A DNA stretch of 64,000 bases. It comes from Acidimicrobiia bacterium. Lineage in GTDB: Bacteria > Actinomycetota > Acidimicrobiia > Spongiisociales > UBA11373. The stretch is taken from the NCBI GenBank assembly GCA_030584185.1, contig CP129495.1:124001-188000 (forward strand). The letters are read 5' to 3'. Of this stretch, positions 26,383-34,645 are shown one piece after another. How positions within the stretch are numbered: position 1 is the stretch's first letter; each line of letters starts with the position of its first letter. The translations under genes were made by a program, and so were the position numbers. A model generated the notes under the pieces. That model was not told the DNA's origin, did not search any database, and saw nothing but the letters and a program-made list of their open reading frames with translations.

Positions 26383-26404
26383 GATGGTTCCCATCGAAAC
26401 CATC
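26383..26404 (+). promoter_or_regulatory. Leader hairpin before pilM
   Basis: GATGGTT pairs with AACCATC around an 8-base loop. It ends one base before the TGGAGAG ribosome site of pilM, so it could influence ribosome access. The rest of the pilD-pilM gap (26231-26305) shows only a small GCGCG/CGCGC hairpin at 26263-26275. Confidence 0.35.
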
Positions 26405-26418
26405 TGGAGAGCTGCCCC

Positions 26419-27522
26419 ATGTCGGTGACGGTCGGGCTCGACATCGGGTCGGAGGCGGTGCGCGCCGCAGTGGTGGAGACCGCCAAGTCGGGCGCAGTGC
26501 TGAGGCGCTTCGCCGAGATGCCGTTGCCCCCGGGCGCCGTTCGGGCAGGAGACATCGCCGACGAGGACGCCGTGACCGAGGTCGTGGCCGCACTCTGGAA
26601 GCGAAACCGGTTGCCGCGCAAGCGCGTGGTCGTCGGCATCGGCAACCAGCGCGTGATCGTCCGCCAGGTGGAGGTCACCCACCTGGAGGAGGACGAGATG
26701 GCGGATGCCCTTCCCTTCCAGGTTCAGGACGCCATTCCCATTCCCGTAGAGGACGCCGTCCTGGACTTCGTGCCCCTCGAGGAGTACACCACTCCCGAGG
26801 GCGACCTGATGATGTCCATCCTCGTAGTGGCCGCCCAGCGGGACATGGTCGAAGGCCTGGTGCGAGTGGCCACCGGTGCCGGTCTCGGCGTGCTGGCCAT
26901 CGATCTCCAGGCGTTCGGCTTGGTCCGAGCCGCATTCGGCACCGACCTGCTCGAAGGCGGCGACGGACCACAGGCGCTGCTCGACATCGGGGCGTCGATG
27001 TCCCAGGTGGCGATAGTGCGCGGTGGGATCACCCGTTTCGTGCGGATCCTTCCGACCGGCGGGGAGCACTTCACCGAGACCTTGATGACCGGCATGTCAC
27101 TCAGTCGCGAGGACGCAGAGGCGATGAAGCGGCGTGTCGGAGTCGTCCCGGAAGGTGCGGTTGCAGGGGATGACGAAGAGTCGCTGGCCCGGCGCATCCT
27201 CACCCGGACGGCGGACGCCCTGATCGACGAGATCCAGGGTTCCATCAACTACTACCTGACGCAGGCGGGGGAGCACGCCCTGGAGCGTCTGGTGATCTCG
27301 GGAAACGGCGCACGCCTTCCGCACCTGGCCAACCGTCTGGGACGCACACTGGCCACGCGGGTGGAGCCGGTGCGGGTACTGGACCAGGTGGCCGTGGGCA
27401 GGCTGCAGATGACCGAGGCCGACCTGCTCGCCCTGCAGCCCGTCCTTCCCGCCGCCGTCGGGCTCGCCCTGTGGGGCTCCTTCGTGGTGCCGCCTACGAA
27501 CCGATTCGCCCATGTCGCCTAG
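26419..27522 (+). CDS. pilM: Type IV pilus assembly protein PilM
   Basis: A 367-residue actin-like ATPase that links the cytoplasmic motor to PilN/PilO. The N-terminal phosphate-1 motif is VTVGLDIGSEAVRAAVVE, followed by VVVGIGNQRVIVRQVEV, the phosphate-2 region LLDIGASMSQVAIVRGG and the adenosine motif LVISGNGARLPHL. ATG at 26419 with GGAGAG upstream. pilM-pilN-pilO-pilP is the standard alignment-complex order. Ten bases separate it from pilN. Confidence 0.93.
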   Translation: MSVTVGLDIGSEAVRAAVVETAKSGAVLRRFAEMPLPPGAVRAGDIADEDAVTEVVAALWKRNRLPRKRVVVGIGNQRVIVRQVEVTHLEEDEMADALPFQVQDAIPIPVEDAVLDFVPLEEYTTPEGDLMMSILVVAAQRDMVEGLVRVATGAGLGVLAIDLQAFGLVRAAFGTDLLEGGDGPQALLDIGASMSQVAIVRGGITRFVRILPTGGEHFTETLMTGMSLSREDAEAMKRRVGVVPEGAVAGDDEESLARRILTRTADALIDEIQGSINYYLTQAGEHALERLVISGNGARLPHLANRLGRTLATRVEPVRVLDQVAVGRLQMTEADLLALQPVLPAAVGLALWGSFVVPPTNRFAHVA

Positions 27523-27531
27523 GAGCATGCC

Positions 27532-28146
27532 GTGAGGCCGATCAACCTGCTGCCGCCCGAGGTCGCAAGGGAGAGGTCCCGTCGCCGCAAGGTGGCCCTC
27601 GGCGTGGTGGCGTTCTTGGCCTATCTGGTGCTGCTCGGCGTGGGCGTCTTCTACTGGAGCGGAAAGGTGTCGACTGCCGCCGAGGAGCGCGACGCCCAAC
27701 TGGTGATCAATCGAGACCTGGAGCGGCGTGTCGCCGCTCTCGGCGAGAGTGCTCAGATCCAACAGGACTTCGAGGCCCGGGCCACGTTGGTCCGCACCGC
27801 CCTGGAGGTGGACGTCGACTGGGGGATCCTGCTCAACGACCTTGCCCGTCTGATCCCGCCGAGGGTGTGGGTGGAGACCTTCAACGGTCGTGTGGAGGCT
27901 TCGACCATCCCGGGACTGCTCGGCCAGGTGTCGTTCAGCGGCGTCGGCTTTTCGTTCCCGGACGTGTCCGAGTGGCTGCGATCGCTGGACTCGACCGAGT
28001 TCGCCGGCCTCACCGCAGGATGGGTGAGCACGGTGTCGCAGGGCGTCATCGGTGAGGAGGAGGTCGTCACCTTCTCATCGACGGCGGTGCTGACCGATCG
28101 GGCGGCCTCGGACCGAGCCGATAGCCTGATCCCGGAGGTGCCGTGA
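27532..28146 (+). CDS. pilN: Type IV pilus assembly protein PilN
   Basis: A 204-residue bitopic membrane protein. The cytoplasmic N-terminus RPINLLPPEV is the PilN motif that binds the PilM groove. A single TM segment (about residues 21-42) is followed by a coiled-coil stretch and a ferredoxin-like periplasmic-type domain. GTG start. The last base of the stop is shared with the pilO ATG. Confidence 0.92.
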   Translation: MRPINLLPPEVARERSRRRKVALGVVAFLAYLVLLGVGVFYWSGKVSTAAEERDAQLVINRDLERRVAALGESAQIQQDFEARATLVRTALEVDVDWGILLNDLARLIPPRVWVETFNGRVEASTIPGLLGQVSFSGVGFSFPDVSEWLRSLDSTEFAGLTAGWVSTVSQGVIGEEEVVTFSSTAVLTDRAASDRADSLIPEVP

Positions 28147-28760
28147 TGAAGCGCAACCTCCTGCTCGCCGTGCTCGGCGTACTCCTCATCACGGTGCTGT
28201 GGTGGATGTTCCTCATCAGCCCCCGCAACGGCGAGATCGCCGATCTGGAGCGCGAGACGTTCGCGGCGGTGGACACCGAACAGAGGCTGCGGGTGCAGAT
28301 CGTGCAGTTGGAGGAGATCAGCGAGAGCGAGGACGAGTACGTCGAGGCGCTCGACTCGCTAGCCGCATTGATTCCCACCGAGCCGGAACTGGACGAGTTC
28401 ATCGAGGACATCGATGCCCTCGCCCAGGCGACCAGCGTCGACCTGCTGACCCTGGCGCCGTCAACCCCTGCGGCACCGGTGTCCGAGACCAGCACCCTTC
28501 GCGACATCCTGGTGTCCTGCGAGATCGAGGGGGAGTTCTTCGAGATCCTCGGGTTCCTCTTCGGGCTCACCGACATGGAGCGCCTGGTGCGCGTCGATGC
28601 GGTGTCGCTGTCTTCGAGTGAGTCCGAGACGGGTGCGATCATCATCTCGGCGGGTCTCGAGCTTCGCCTCTTCACGCTCAGCGGCTTGATCCCCGCCGAA
28701 GGTGCGGAGGGGGCTGCCTCCGCCCCCGAGCCCGATGACGGGGGAGGCGACACACCATGA
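28146..28760 (+). CDS. pilO: Type IV pilus assembly protein PilO
   Basis: A 204-residue protein with one N-terminal TM segment (about residues 4-24), a coiled coil rich in Glu (DLERETFAAVDTEQRLRVQIVQLEE) and a globular domain ending in an acidic Gly-rich tail. Topology, size and position after PilN identify PilO, which forms heterodimers with PilN. An in-frame GTG three bases earlier is an alternative start; the TGATG overlap favours ATG 28146. It overlaps the next gene by ATGA. Confidence 0.85.
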   Translation: MKRNLLLAVLGVLLITVLWWMFLISPRNGEIADLERETFAAVDTEQRLRVQIVQLEEISESEDEYVEALDSLAALIPTEPELDEFIEDIDALAQATSVDLLTLAPSTPAAPVSETSTLRDILVSCEIEGEFFEILGFLFGLTDMERLVRVDAVSLSSSESETGAIIISAGLELRLFTLSGLIPAEGAEGAASAPEPDDGGGDTP

Positions 28761-29344
28761 CCGGGGCGAAGCGGACTGCGGTCTCGATCGTCGTCGCCAC
28801 GGCACTGGTCGCCACCGCACTGGCATCGATGTGGCTGATGGCCTCGGCCGGTGTCTTCTCCAGTGGCCAATCGCAACTGCCCAGTTCACCGGCGGGGGCT
28901 GGCCCCCTGGTGACCTCGGCGCTCGGTGGATTCCAAGTGGACGACGACTACCCGGTGGGACAGCCACGGGACCCGTTCCAGCCCCTGATCACTACCCCAC
29001 CACCCGATGAGACCTCGACGACCTCGGCCGGTGGCACGACGACGACCTCGGCGGGAGGCACGACGACGACCTCGGCCGGTGGCACGACGACGACTTCGGC
29101 GGGAGGCACGACCACCACCACCGGGGACCAGCCCTCGGGAGTGAGGGTGACGCTCTGGGAGATCAGGAGCGAACAATCGGGACTGGTCGCCGTGGTCGAG
29201 GTGGACGGTGTCAGCCACACGGTCGAGGTCGGGGACACCTTCGCCACCGATTTCAAGGTGGTGAGTCTCACCAGCAACGCCGGGGTCTTCACCTACAAGG
29301 GCAACGCCTTCACCCTGGCCGTGGGGCAGAGCATCCTCAAGTAG
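28757..29344 (+). CDS. pilP: PilP-like protein with tandem SAGGTTTT linker
   Basis: A 195-residue protein with an N-terminal hydrophobic segment (residues 7-30), a segment VGQPRDPFQPLI that matches the RDPF motif of PilP proteins, a low-complexity Thr linker (residues ~85-122) and a compact beta domain (VRVTLWEIRSEQSGLVAVVEVDGVSHTVEVGD). PilP normally links PilN/PilO to the PilQ secretin. No secretin gene is visible and monoderms lack an outer membrane, so the linker may instead span the cell wall. The assignment is by motif and order. Confidence 0.75.
   Translation: MTGAKRTAVSIVVATALVATALASMWLMASAGVFSSGQSQLPSSPAGAGPLVTSALGGFQVDDDYPVGQPRDPFQPLITTPPPDETSTTSAGGTTTTSAGGTTTTSAGGTTTTSAGGTTTTTGDQPSGVRVTLWEIRSEQSGLVAVVEVDGVSHTVEVGDTFATDFKVVSLTSNAGVFTYKGNAFTLAVGQSILK
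29021..29116 (+). repeat. Four 24-bp tandem repeats in pilP-like gene
   Basis: Four direct copies at 29021, 29045, 29069 and 29093, each encoding TSAGGTTT. Copies 1 and 3 are identical; copies 2 and 4 share GGCGGGAGGC in place of GGCCGGTGGC. This alternation suggests a 48-bp unit was duplicated. Copy number could vary by slippage without breaking the frame. Confidence 0.9.
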
Positions 29345-29360
29345 CGTCCCTCGGCATCGG

Positions 29361-29366
29361 TACCAT
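29361..29366 (+). promoter_or_regulatory. -10 box TACCAT of aroC
   Basis: TACCAT ends 8 bases before the aroC ATG, with no Shine-Dalgarno sequence, so a leaderless or near-leaderless mRNA is likely. Confidence 0.5.
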
Positions 29367-29374
29367 CGGCGCCG

Positions 29375-30523
29375 ATGCTGAGGTTCCTGACTGCAGGCGA
29401 ATCGCACGGCCCGGGGCTGGTGGCCATCGTGGAGGGCCTTCCCTCCGGCCTGACCGTCACCGCCGAGATGCTGTCGGCCGAGCTCGAACGGCGGCGGCAG
29501 GGACACGGCCGCTCACGGCGCATGGCCCTGGAGCGGGACGATCTCGAGATCCTGGGCGGCGTTCGCTTCGGGCGTACCACCGGCGCACCGGTTGCGGTGT
29601 CGGTGCGAAACACCGAATGGCCACGCTGGCAGGAAGAGATGAGCCCTGCGCCCGGCGAGACTTCGCGGCCGTTGACCGCACCTCGGCCGGGTCATGCCGA
29701 CCTTGCGGGAATGCTCAAGTACGCAACCCACGACGCCCGCGACGTCCTGGAGCGGGCGTCGGCTCGAGAGACTGCGGCTCGCACAGTCGTCGGGAGGCTG
29801 GCCAAGGAGTTGCTGGCGACCGTGGGCGTCGTGGTCATCAGCCATGTGGTCGCCATCGGAGACGCCACCTCGGGGGGGAATCGCCCGGGTCCCGAAGACG
29901 GGGAGGCGGTCGATGCCTCACCGGTCCGCTGCCTCGACCCGGCCGGGACCGAGGCCATGGTGGCCGCCATCGACCGGGCGCGGGAGGCACGCGACACCGT
30001 CGGCGGTGTGTTCGAGGTGATGGCCTACGGCGTGCCGGCCGGACTGGGCAGCCATGTCCACTGGGACCGGAGGCTGGATGCGACCCTTGCCGGGGCGGTG
30101 ATGTCGATCCCCGGCGTGAAGGCGGTGGAGATCGGCGACGGGTTCACGCAGGCCACACTGTCGGGTTCGGCGGCACATGACGAGATCGAGTTCGGTCCCG
30201 GCGGGTGGGACCGCAGCAGTGACCGGGCTGGAGGCATCGAGGGCGGCATCTCGACCGGCCAGCCGCTCCGGCTGCGAGCCGCCATGAAACCGCTGGCGAC
30301 CCTGATGAAACCGCTGCGCACGGTGGATGTGGTGTCCAAGGAACCTGCCGAGGCGATCCGGGAGCGGTCCGACGTGTGTTCGGTACCCGCTGCAGCCGTG
30401 GTCGCCGAACAGATGGTGGCCTGGGTGCTGGCATCGGAGGCGCTGCGGGTGTTCGGCGGCGACACCGTGACCGCCTTCGTCTACGGAGCCGAGGCGCACA
30501 CCGTACGGCTGGCCGGATTCTGA
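29375..30523 (+). CDS. aroC: Chorismate synthase
   Basis: A 382-residue FMN-dependent enzyme making chorismate from EPSP. Signatures include FLTAGESHGPGL near the N-terminus, RRQGHGRSRRM, the FGRTTGAPV block, HADLAGMLKY, DARDVLERASARETA, and near the C-terminus GGIEGGISTGQPL and RERSDVCSVPAA. The conserved histidines (ESHG; HDARD) are present. The start is set by a -10 box 8 bases upstream. aroK follows without a gap. Confidence 0.96.
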   Translation: MLRFLTAGESHGPGLVAIVEGLPSGLTVTAEMLSAELERRRQGHGRSRRMALERDDLEILGGVRFGRTTGAPVAVSVRNTEWPRWQEEMSPAPGETSRPLTAPRPGHADLAGMLKYATHDARDVLERASARETAARTVVGRLAKELLATVGVVVISHVVAIGDATSGGNRPGPEDGEAVDASPVRCLDPAGTEAMVAAIDRAREARDTVGGVFEVMAYGVPAGLGSHVHWDRRLDATLAGAVMSIPGVKAVEIGDGFTQATLSGSAAHDEIEFGPGGWDRSSDRAGGIEGGISTGQPLRLRAAMKPLATLMKPLRTVDVVSKEPAEAIRERSDVCSVPAAAVVAEQMVAWVLASEALRVFGGDTVTAFVYGAEAHTVRLAGF

Positions 30524-31024
30524 GTGGCCACGCTCTGGCTGGTCGGGATGATGGGTGTGGGCAAGAGCACGGTGGGCCCGATCGTCGCCGAAACTCTTGG
30601 GAGGGAGTTCGTCGACACCGACGAAGAGGTCGAGCATCGATCCGGGATGTCGGTGGCCGAGTGGGTACGGCACGACCTGGCCGGTTTCAGGTCCCTCGAA
30701 GACGAGGTCGTCGAGGAGCTGGCCGGCGGGCCGCTGGCGGTGGCGTGCGGCGGCGGTGTCATCCTGTCCGGGAAGTCGCGGCGGCTCATGAGGAGGAGCG
30801 GCATGGTGGTCTGGCTGGTGGCGCCACTCGATGTGCTGGTGGCCCGGCTCGGGAGCGCCGAGGACCGACCACTGCTCACCGACGACCCAGCCGTCCGACT
30901 GAGACGGATTCTCGGCGAGCGCCGACGGCTGTATCGGCGGGCGGCGCACGCCGAGGTCGATGCGACCGGCACCGCGGAGGTCGTGGCAGGGGAGGTGGTG
31001 GCGGCATGGAACGCCTTCCGGTAG
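30524..31024 (+). CDS. aroK: Shikimate kinase
   Basis: A 166-residue P-loop kinase phosphorylating shikimate. Walker A GMMGVGKSTVG at residues 8-18, shikimate-binding DTDEEVEHRSGMSV, the GGGVI motif (ACGGGVIL) and the lid RPLL are present. GTG start directly abuts the aroC stop. The 3' end overlaps aroB by 19 bases. Confidence 0.94.
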   Translation: MATLWLVGMMGVGKSTVGPIVAETLGREFVDTDEEVEHRSGMSVAEWVRHDLAGFRSLEDEVVEELAGGPLAVACGGGVILSGKSRRLMRRSGMVVWLVAPLDVLVARLGSAEDRPLLTDDPAVRLRRILGERRRLYRRAAHAEVDATGTAEVVAGEVVAAWNAFR

Positions 31025-32046
31025 TCGGCGGCAAGGTCCTCTTCGGGCGTCGTCCGGATGCCGGCGAGCTGTTCGGCGACCTCATCCCGCGAAGGGTCGC
31101 CTTCCTCACCCAGCCGGGCCCACCGGCGGCCCATGCAGCCCGGCTCGCCGAAGCGGCCAGGGTTCTGGGGGCGGAGTCTCTTGTGCTGCCGGTGCCCGAC
31201 GGCGAGGCGGCGAAGAGCCTGGAAGTCGCCGCCAGGGTGATAGATCGATTCGAAGAGGCGGGGTTCGAGCGCGCCGACATGGTGGTGGCGGTAGGGGGAG
31301 GAGCGGTCACGGACTTCGGGGGCTTCGTCGCCGGCATCTATCTGCGTGGCGTTCGATGTGGGCTGGTTCCGACGACGCTGCTGGGGGCGATCGATGCCGC
31401 CATCGGGGGCAAGGTGGCGGTGAACGCCCGCGGCAAGAACCGTATAGGACTGTTCCGGCAACCCGAGGTCGTGATCGTCGATCTGGACGTCCTCGACCAG
31501 TTGCCGGTCCACTTGGTGCGCCACGGGCTGGCAGAGGCCCTGAAGGTGGGCCTGGTGGCCGATCCGGGCCTGGTCGACATGGTCGGGGCGGCGCTTCCGG
31601 GTGGCTCCCTCGAGGGCATCGTGAGGGCTGCCATCACCGCCAAGACTGCGATCGTGGAGAGCGATCCGCTGGAGGGGGGCCGGCGCGAGATCCTCAACTT
31701 CGGGCACACGATCGGCCACGCCGTCGAGACGGTGAGCGGACTGCCCCATGGCGAGGCCGTTGCTCTGGGAATGGTCGCCGAGGCGTACGCCTCGGCGGCG
31801 GTCGCCGGCTTCTCCGATGCCGAGGCGGTGCGGGGGATGGTCGCAGCTCTCGGCCTGCCGGTGGAGGCTCCGGACATTGCCCCCTCTGCCCTCGATGACG
31901 CCCTCGGACTCGACAAGAAGCGGCGAGGTGCCGAGACACGAATGGTGCTCCTCGAGGCGATCGGGCGACCGCGGGTCGGCGTGGTGGGCGACGCTACCGT
32001 ACGGGCCGCCCTGGCCGCCATCGGAATCGGAGGACGAAGCCCGTGA
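31006..32046 (+). CDS. aroB: 3-dehydroquinate synthase
   Basis: A 346-residue NAD- and metal-dependent enzyme, the second step of the shikimate pathway. The NAD site MVVAVGGGAVTDFGGFVAG, PTTLLGAIDAAIGGKVAVN and GKNRIGLFRQP, and the metal ligands in EALKVG, FGHTIGHAVE and HGEAVALGM are all seen. ATG 31006 has GGGGAGGTG about 8 bases upstream, so it is preferred over longer upstream in-frame openings that are shadows of aroK. It overlaps pepP by GTGA. Confidence 0.95.
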   Translation: MERLPVVGGKVLFGRRPDAGELFGDLIPRRVAFLTQPGPPAAHAARLAEAARVLGAESLVLPVPDGEAAKSLEVAARVIDRFEEAGFERADMVVAVGGGAVTDFGGFVAGIYLRGVRCGLVPTTLLGAIDAAIGGKVAVNARGKNRIGLFRQPEVVIVDLDVLDQLPVHLVRHGLAEALKVGLVADPGLVDMVGAALPGGSLEGIVRAAITAKTAIVESDPLEGGRREILNFGHTIGHAVETVSGLPHGEAVALGMVAEAYASAAVAGFSDAEAVRGMVAALGLPVEAPDIAPSALDDALGLDKKRRGAETRMVLLEAIGRPRVGVVGDATVRAALAAIGIGGRSP

Positions 32047-33104
32047 ACCACGGATCGCGTATCGAGGCGCTGCGCACGACCCTCGACTCCCCACTCCTGG
32101 TGTCCCGGCTGCCCAACCTCAGGTACCTGACCGGCTTCACCGGGAGCAACGGTTATCTGCTGCTCGACCCGGCCGGATCCGACACCTTCGTCACCGACGG
32201 GCGCTATGGCGAGATGGCAGAAGGCCTGGTCGCCGCCCTCCCCGGCGTTGAGCTGGTCGTGTACACGTCGGGCATGTGGGATGTCCTGCGCCGTCTGGCG
32301 ACCGCGGCGGGATCGGTTGCACTGGAGGAGGGTGGGGTCACCTGGGAGTTCGCCGACCAGTTCGCCTCCGAAACCGGTGTCCAACCCGGCAGGGCGGGCG
32401 GCGCGGTGGAGGAGTTGCGGCGCACCAAGTCGGCCGAGGAGATCGCGGCCCTTGGTGAGGCTGCGGCCGCCGGTGACTCCGCCTTCGCCATCATCGGCAG
32501 GCTGGCCGCCGGGGCCGATTCAGAGGTGGCACTGGGATGGGCGTTGATCGACGAGATGCGTGCCCGGGGAGCGGATGCAGCCGGGTGGGAGGCGATCGTC
32601 GCCGCAGGCGCGGGCGCTTCGATCCCGCACTACCGCTCGGGACGAGCCTCTGTGGGCCGAGGCCTGCTGCTTCTCGACTACGGGTGTGTGGTCGATGGCT
32701 ACCACTCCGACATGTCGCGAACCGTCTGGTTGGAGGGCGAGCCCGACCATCAGATCGTCCAGATCCACGGAGCCGTGCTGGAGGCCCAGGAGGCGGGGCT
32801 GGCCGCCATCGCCGCCGGTGTCTCCTGTGGCGATGTCGACGAAGCGGCGCGCGCCGTGCTGCGGGCGCATGGATACGAGGAGCACTTTCTGCACAGCACC
32901 GGACACGGGGTGGGGCTCGAGATCCACGAGGCGCCGTGGGTACGGCGCGGCAACGACGATCTCCTGCGCGAGGGCGACGTCGTCACGGTCGAGCCCGGCG
33001 TGTACCTTCCAGGTGTGGGAGGTGTTCGGATCGAGGACATGGCCGTGGTCACCGCCGGTGGCTGCGAGGTCCTCACCCGATCCCCGAAGGGCCTGACCCT
33101 CTGA
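32043..33104 (+). CDS. pepP: Xaa-Pro aminopeptidase/dipeptidase (M24 family)
   Basis: A 353-residue pita-bread metallopeptidase. The N-terminal creatinase domain starts with SRLPNLRYLTGFTGSNGYLLL. Five metal ligands are visible in order: LLDYG (Asp), HSDMSRT (Asp), HSTGHGVGLEIHE (His), VEPGVY (Glu) and GVRIEDM (Glu). This gene conventionally sits between aroB and efp in actinobacteria and may be named pepP or pepQ. The stop shares a base with the efp ATG. Confidence 0.9.
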   Translation: MNHGSRIEALRTTLDSPLLVSRLPNLRYLTGFTGSNGYLLLDPAGSDTFVTDGRYGEMAEGLVAALPGVELVVYTSGMWDVLRRLATAAGSVALEEGGVTWEFADQFASETGVQPGRAGGAVEELRRTKSAEEIAALGEAAAAGDSAFAIIGRLAAGADSEVALGWALIDEMRARGADAAGWEAIVAAGAGASIPHYRSGRASVGRGLLLLDYGCVVDGYHSDMSRTVWLEGEPDHQIVQIHGAVLEAQEAGLAAIAAGVSCGDVDEAARAVLRAHGYEEHFLHSTGHGVGLEIHEAPWVRRGNDDLLREGDVVTVEPGVYLPGVGGVRIEDMAVVTAGGCEVLTRSPKGLTL

Positions 33105-33664
33105 TGGTCTCCACCAACGATGTGCGCCCGGGCATGACGCTCGACCTGGACGACGGCATCTTCCAGATCGTTCAGTACGAGCACGTCAAGCCGGGCAAGG
33201 GCAAGGCCTTCGTGCGCATGCGCCTCAAGAACCTGATCACCGGGGCGGTGGTCGATCGGACATTTCGAGCCGACGAGTCGGTGCAGCAGGCGATCGTCGA
33301 ACGACGGGCTCATCAGTTCCTCTTCCGCGACGACACCGGATTCCACTTCATGGACGGCGAGGAGTTCACGCAGCTCACCATGTCGGAGAGCGACGTGGGC
33401 GATGCGGCCTGGTATCTGATCGAGGGCGAGACGGTCCACCTCGCCCTGTACGGTGGGGGGCCGATCGGAATCGACCTCCCCGTGTCGGTCGAACTCGCCG
33501 TCGTGGAGGCGGAGCCCGGGGTCAAGGGGGATCGATCCTCGGCCGGGACCAAGCCGGCGACCGTGGAGACCGGGCTGGTGGTGCAGGTACCCCTGTTCGT
33601 GGAGAAGGGCGATCGCATCAAGGTGGACACCCGGTCCGGGTCGTACATGACTCGGGTCTCATGA
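33104..33664 (+). CDS. efp: Elongation factor P
   Basis: A 186-residue three-domain tRNA-mimic that relieves ribosome stalling at polyproline. Domain I contains the loop HVKPGKGKAFVRMRLKNL, with the lysine at the usual tip position. Domains II and III follow (FRADESVQQAIVERR; VVEAEPGVKGDRSSAGTKPA; RIKVDTRSGSYMTRV). An unmodified lysine would be consistent with the actinobacterial norm, but no modification gene is seen here. ATG 33104 overlaps the pepP stop by one base. Confidence 0.96.
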   Translation: MVSTNDVRPGMTLDLDDGIFQIVQYEHVKPGKGKAFVRMRLKNLITGAVVDRTFRADESVQQAIVERRAHQFLFRDDTGFHFMDGEEFTQLTMSESDVGDAAWYLIEGETVHLALYGGGPIGIDLPVSVELAVVEAEPGVKGDRSSAGTKPATVETGLVVQVPLFVEKGDRIKVDTRSGSYMTRVS

Positions 33665-34029
33665 AACCGGGGGAGGCCCGGGATGACGCCCTCGCCGCCC
33701 TCTACGAAGCCGACCAGCGCCACACCGACCCCGACCTGGGCACCTTGAGCCGGAGGGCAAGCGAGATGGTCGCCGGGGTGTGGGAGTGCCGCGATGCCCT
33801 CGACGCCGAGATCGCCGAGGTCGCCGCCGGATGGCGCGTCGAGCGGATGCCTCCGATCGACCGCAACATCCTTCGCCTCGGCCTCTGGGAGCTCCGCAAT
33901 CGGCCGCACACGCCGGTGCCGGTCGTGATCTCAGAGGCGGTCCGGCTCGCCCGCCGCTTCTCGACCGGCCGCTCCGCCGGCTTCGTCAACGGAGTGCTGT
34001 CCCGACTCGCCTCGACCGAGGAGGAGTAG
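33661..34029 (+). CDS. nusB: Transcription antitermination factor NusB
   Basis: A 122-residue all-helical protein that binds boxA RNA with NusE/S10 during rRNA transcription. Conserved segments are ARDDALAALYEADQRH at the N-terminus, PPIDRNILRLGLWEL, VPVVISEAVRLARRFS and the terminal GFVNGVLSRLA. efp-nusB is the usual order and the genes overlap by ATGA. An rRNA operon, its likely target, is also in this window. Confidence 0.93.
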   Translation: MKPGEARDDALAALYEADQRHTDPDLGTLSRRASEMVAGVWECRDALDAEIAEVAAGWRVERMPPIDRNILRLGLWELRNRPHTPVPVVISEAVRLARRFSTGRSAGFVNGVLSRLASTEEE

Positions 34030-34623
34030 GTGGAGACGTTCGTGAGGGTTCCGGGCCGTAGCGCCGAGGACGCCCTGCGCTACGCATCCGGGCTCGGAGG
34101 CGAGTTCGGGCTGGCGGTGCCTGTCGGTCTCATCATGGGGGTGGGGCCGCTCGTGGTGCGTGCCCTGGCGGAACACGGCCCGGTCCTGGTCGAGGTGCCG
34201 ATTTCCGGGCCCGGGCCCGAAGTCTCCGAGGCCGTGCGCAGACTGGGTCGTCTCGGTGCCGCCTGGGTCGTCGTCGACGCGTCGTCGGGAGTCGAGGCGG
34301 TCAGTTCCGGAGTCGCCGCCGCCGCCGGTGTCGGGGTGCGGGTGGCTGCGGCCACACTGCAACCTTCGATCGACGACGCGGCATCACTGAGGCTCTTTGG
34401 GGGATCGCGTGGAAGCGTGGTATCCCGGTTGTCTCGGGCCGCAGTGGGGGTTGGAGCCGTTGGCGTGATGTGCACCCTCTCCGATCTCGGCGTGGTGGCG
34501 GGCCTCGAGGCATTCCGTTTCGCCTTCGTGGGCTCGCGCGACGAGTTGGAGGAGGCCGGGCGACGGGGCGCCGATGCGGCCCTGGTGACCGACCCAGGAA
34601 TCGCGGCGGGATTGATAGAGTGA
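34030..34623 (+). CDS. PyrF-like (OMP decarboxylase fold) protein lacking catalytic residues
   Basis: A 197-residue protein starting at GTG directly after nusB. It aligns by eye with orotidine-5'-phosphate decarboxylase along its length: FVRVPGRSAEDALRYASGL against the ALDVP strand, GLIMGVGPLVVRALAEHG against the KVGL helix, then VEVPISGPGPEV where DLKxxDIPNT should be, and GADAALVTDPGI where GADYLVVGRPI should be. The first Asp, the Lys of strand 2, the D-K-D triad and the phosphate-binding Arg are all absent. In many actinobacteria pyrF is the gene before mihF. It is probably a pseudoenzyme or a repurposed barrel; the function is unknown. Confidence 0.6.
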   Translation: METFVRVPGRSAEDALRYASGLGGEFGLAVPVGLIMGVGPLVVRALAEHGPVLVEVPISGPGPEVSEAVRRLGRLGAAWVVVDASSGVEAVSSGVAAAAGVGVRVAAATLQPSIDDAASLRLFGGSRGSVVSRLSRAAVGVGAVGVMCTLSDLGVVAGLEAFRFAFVGSRDELEEAGRRGADAALVTDPGIAAGLIE

Positions 34624-34645
34624 CCGGACCCACTGGAGGAGTGGA

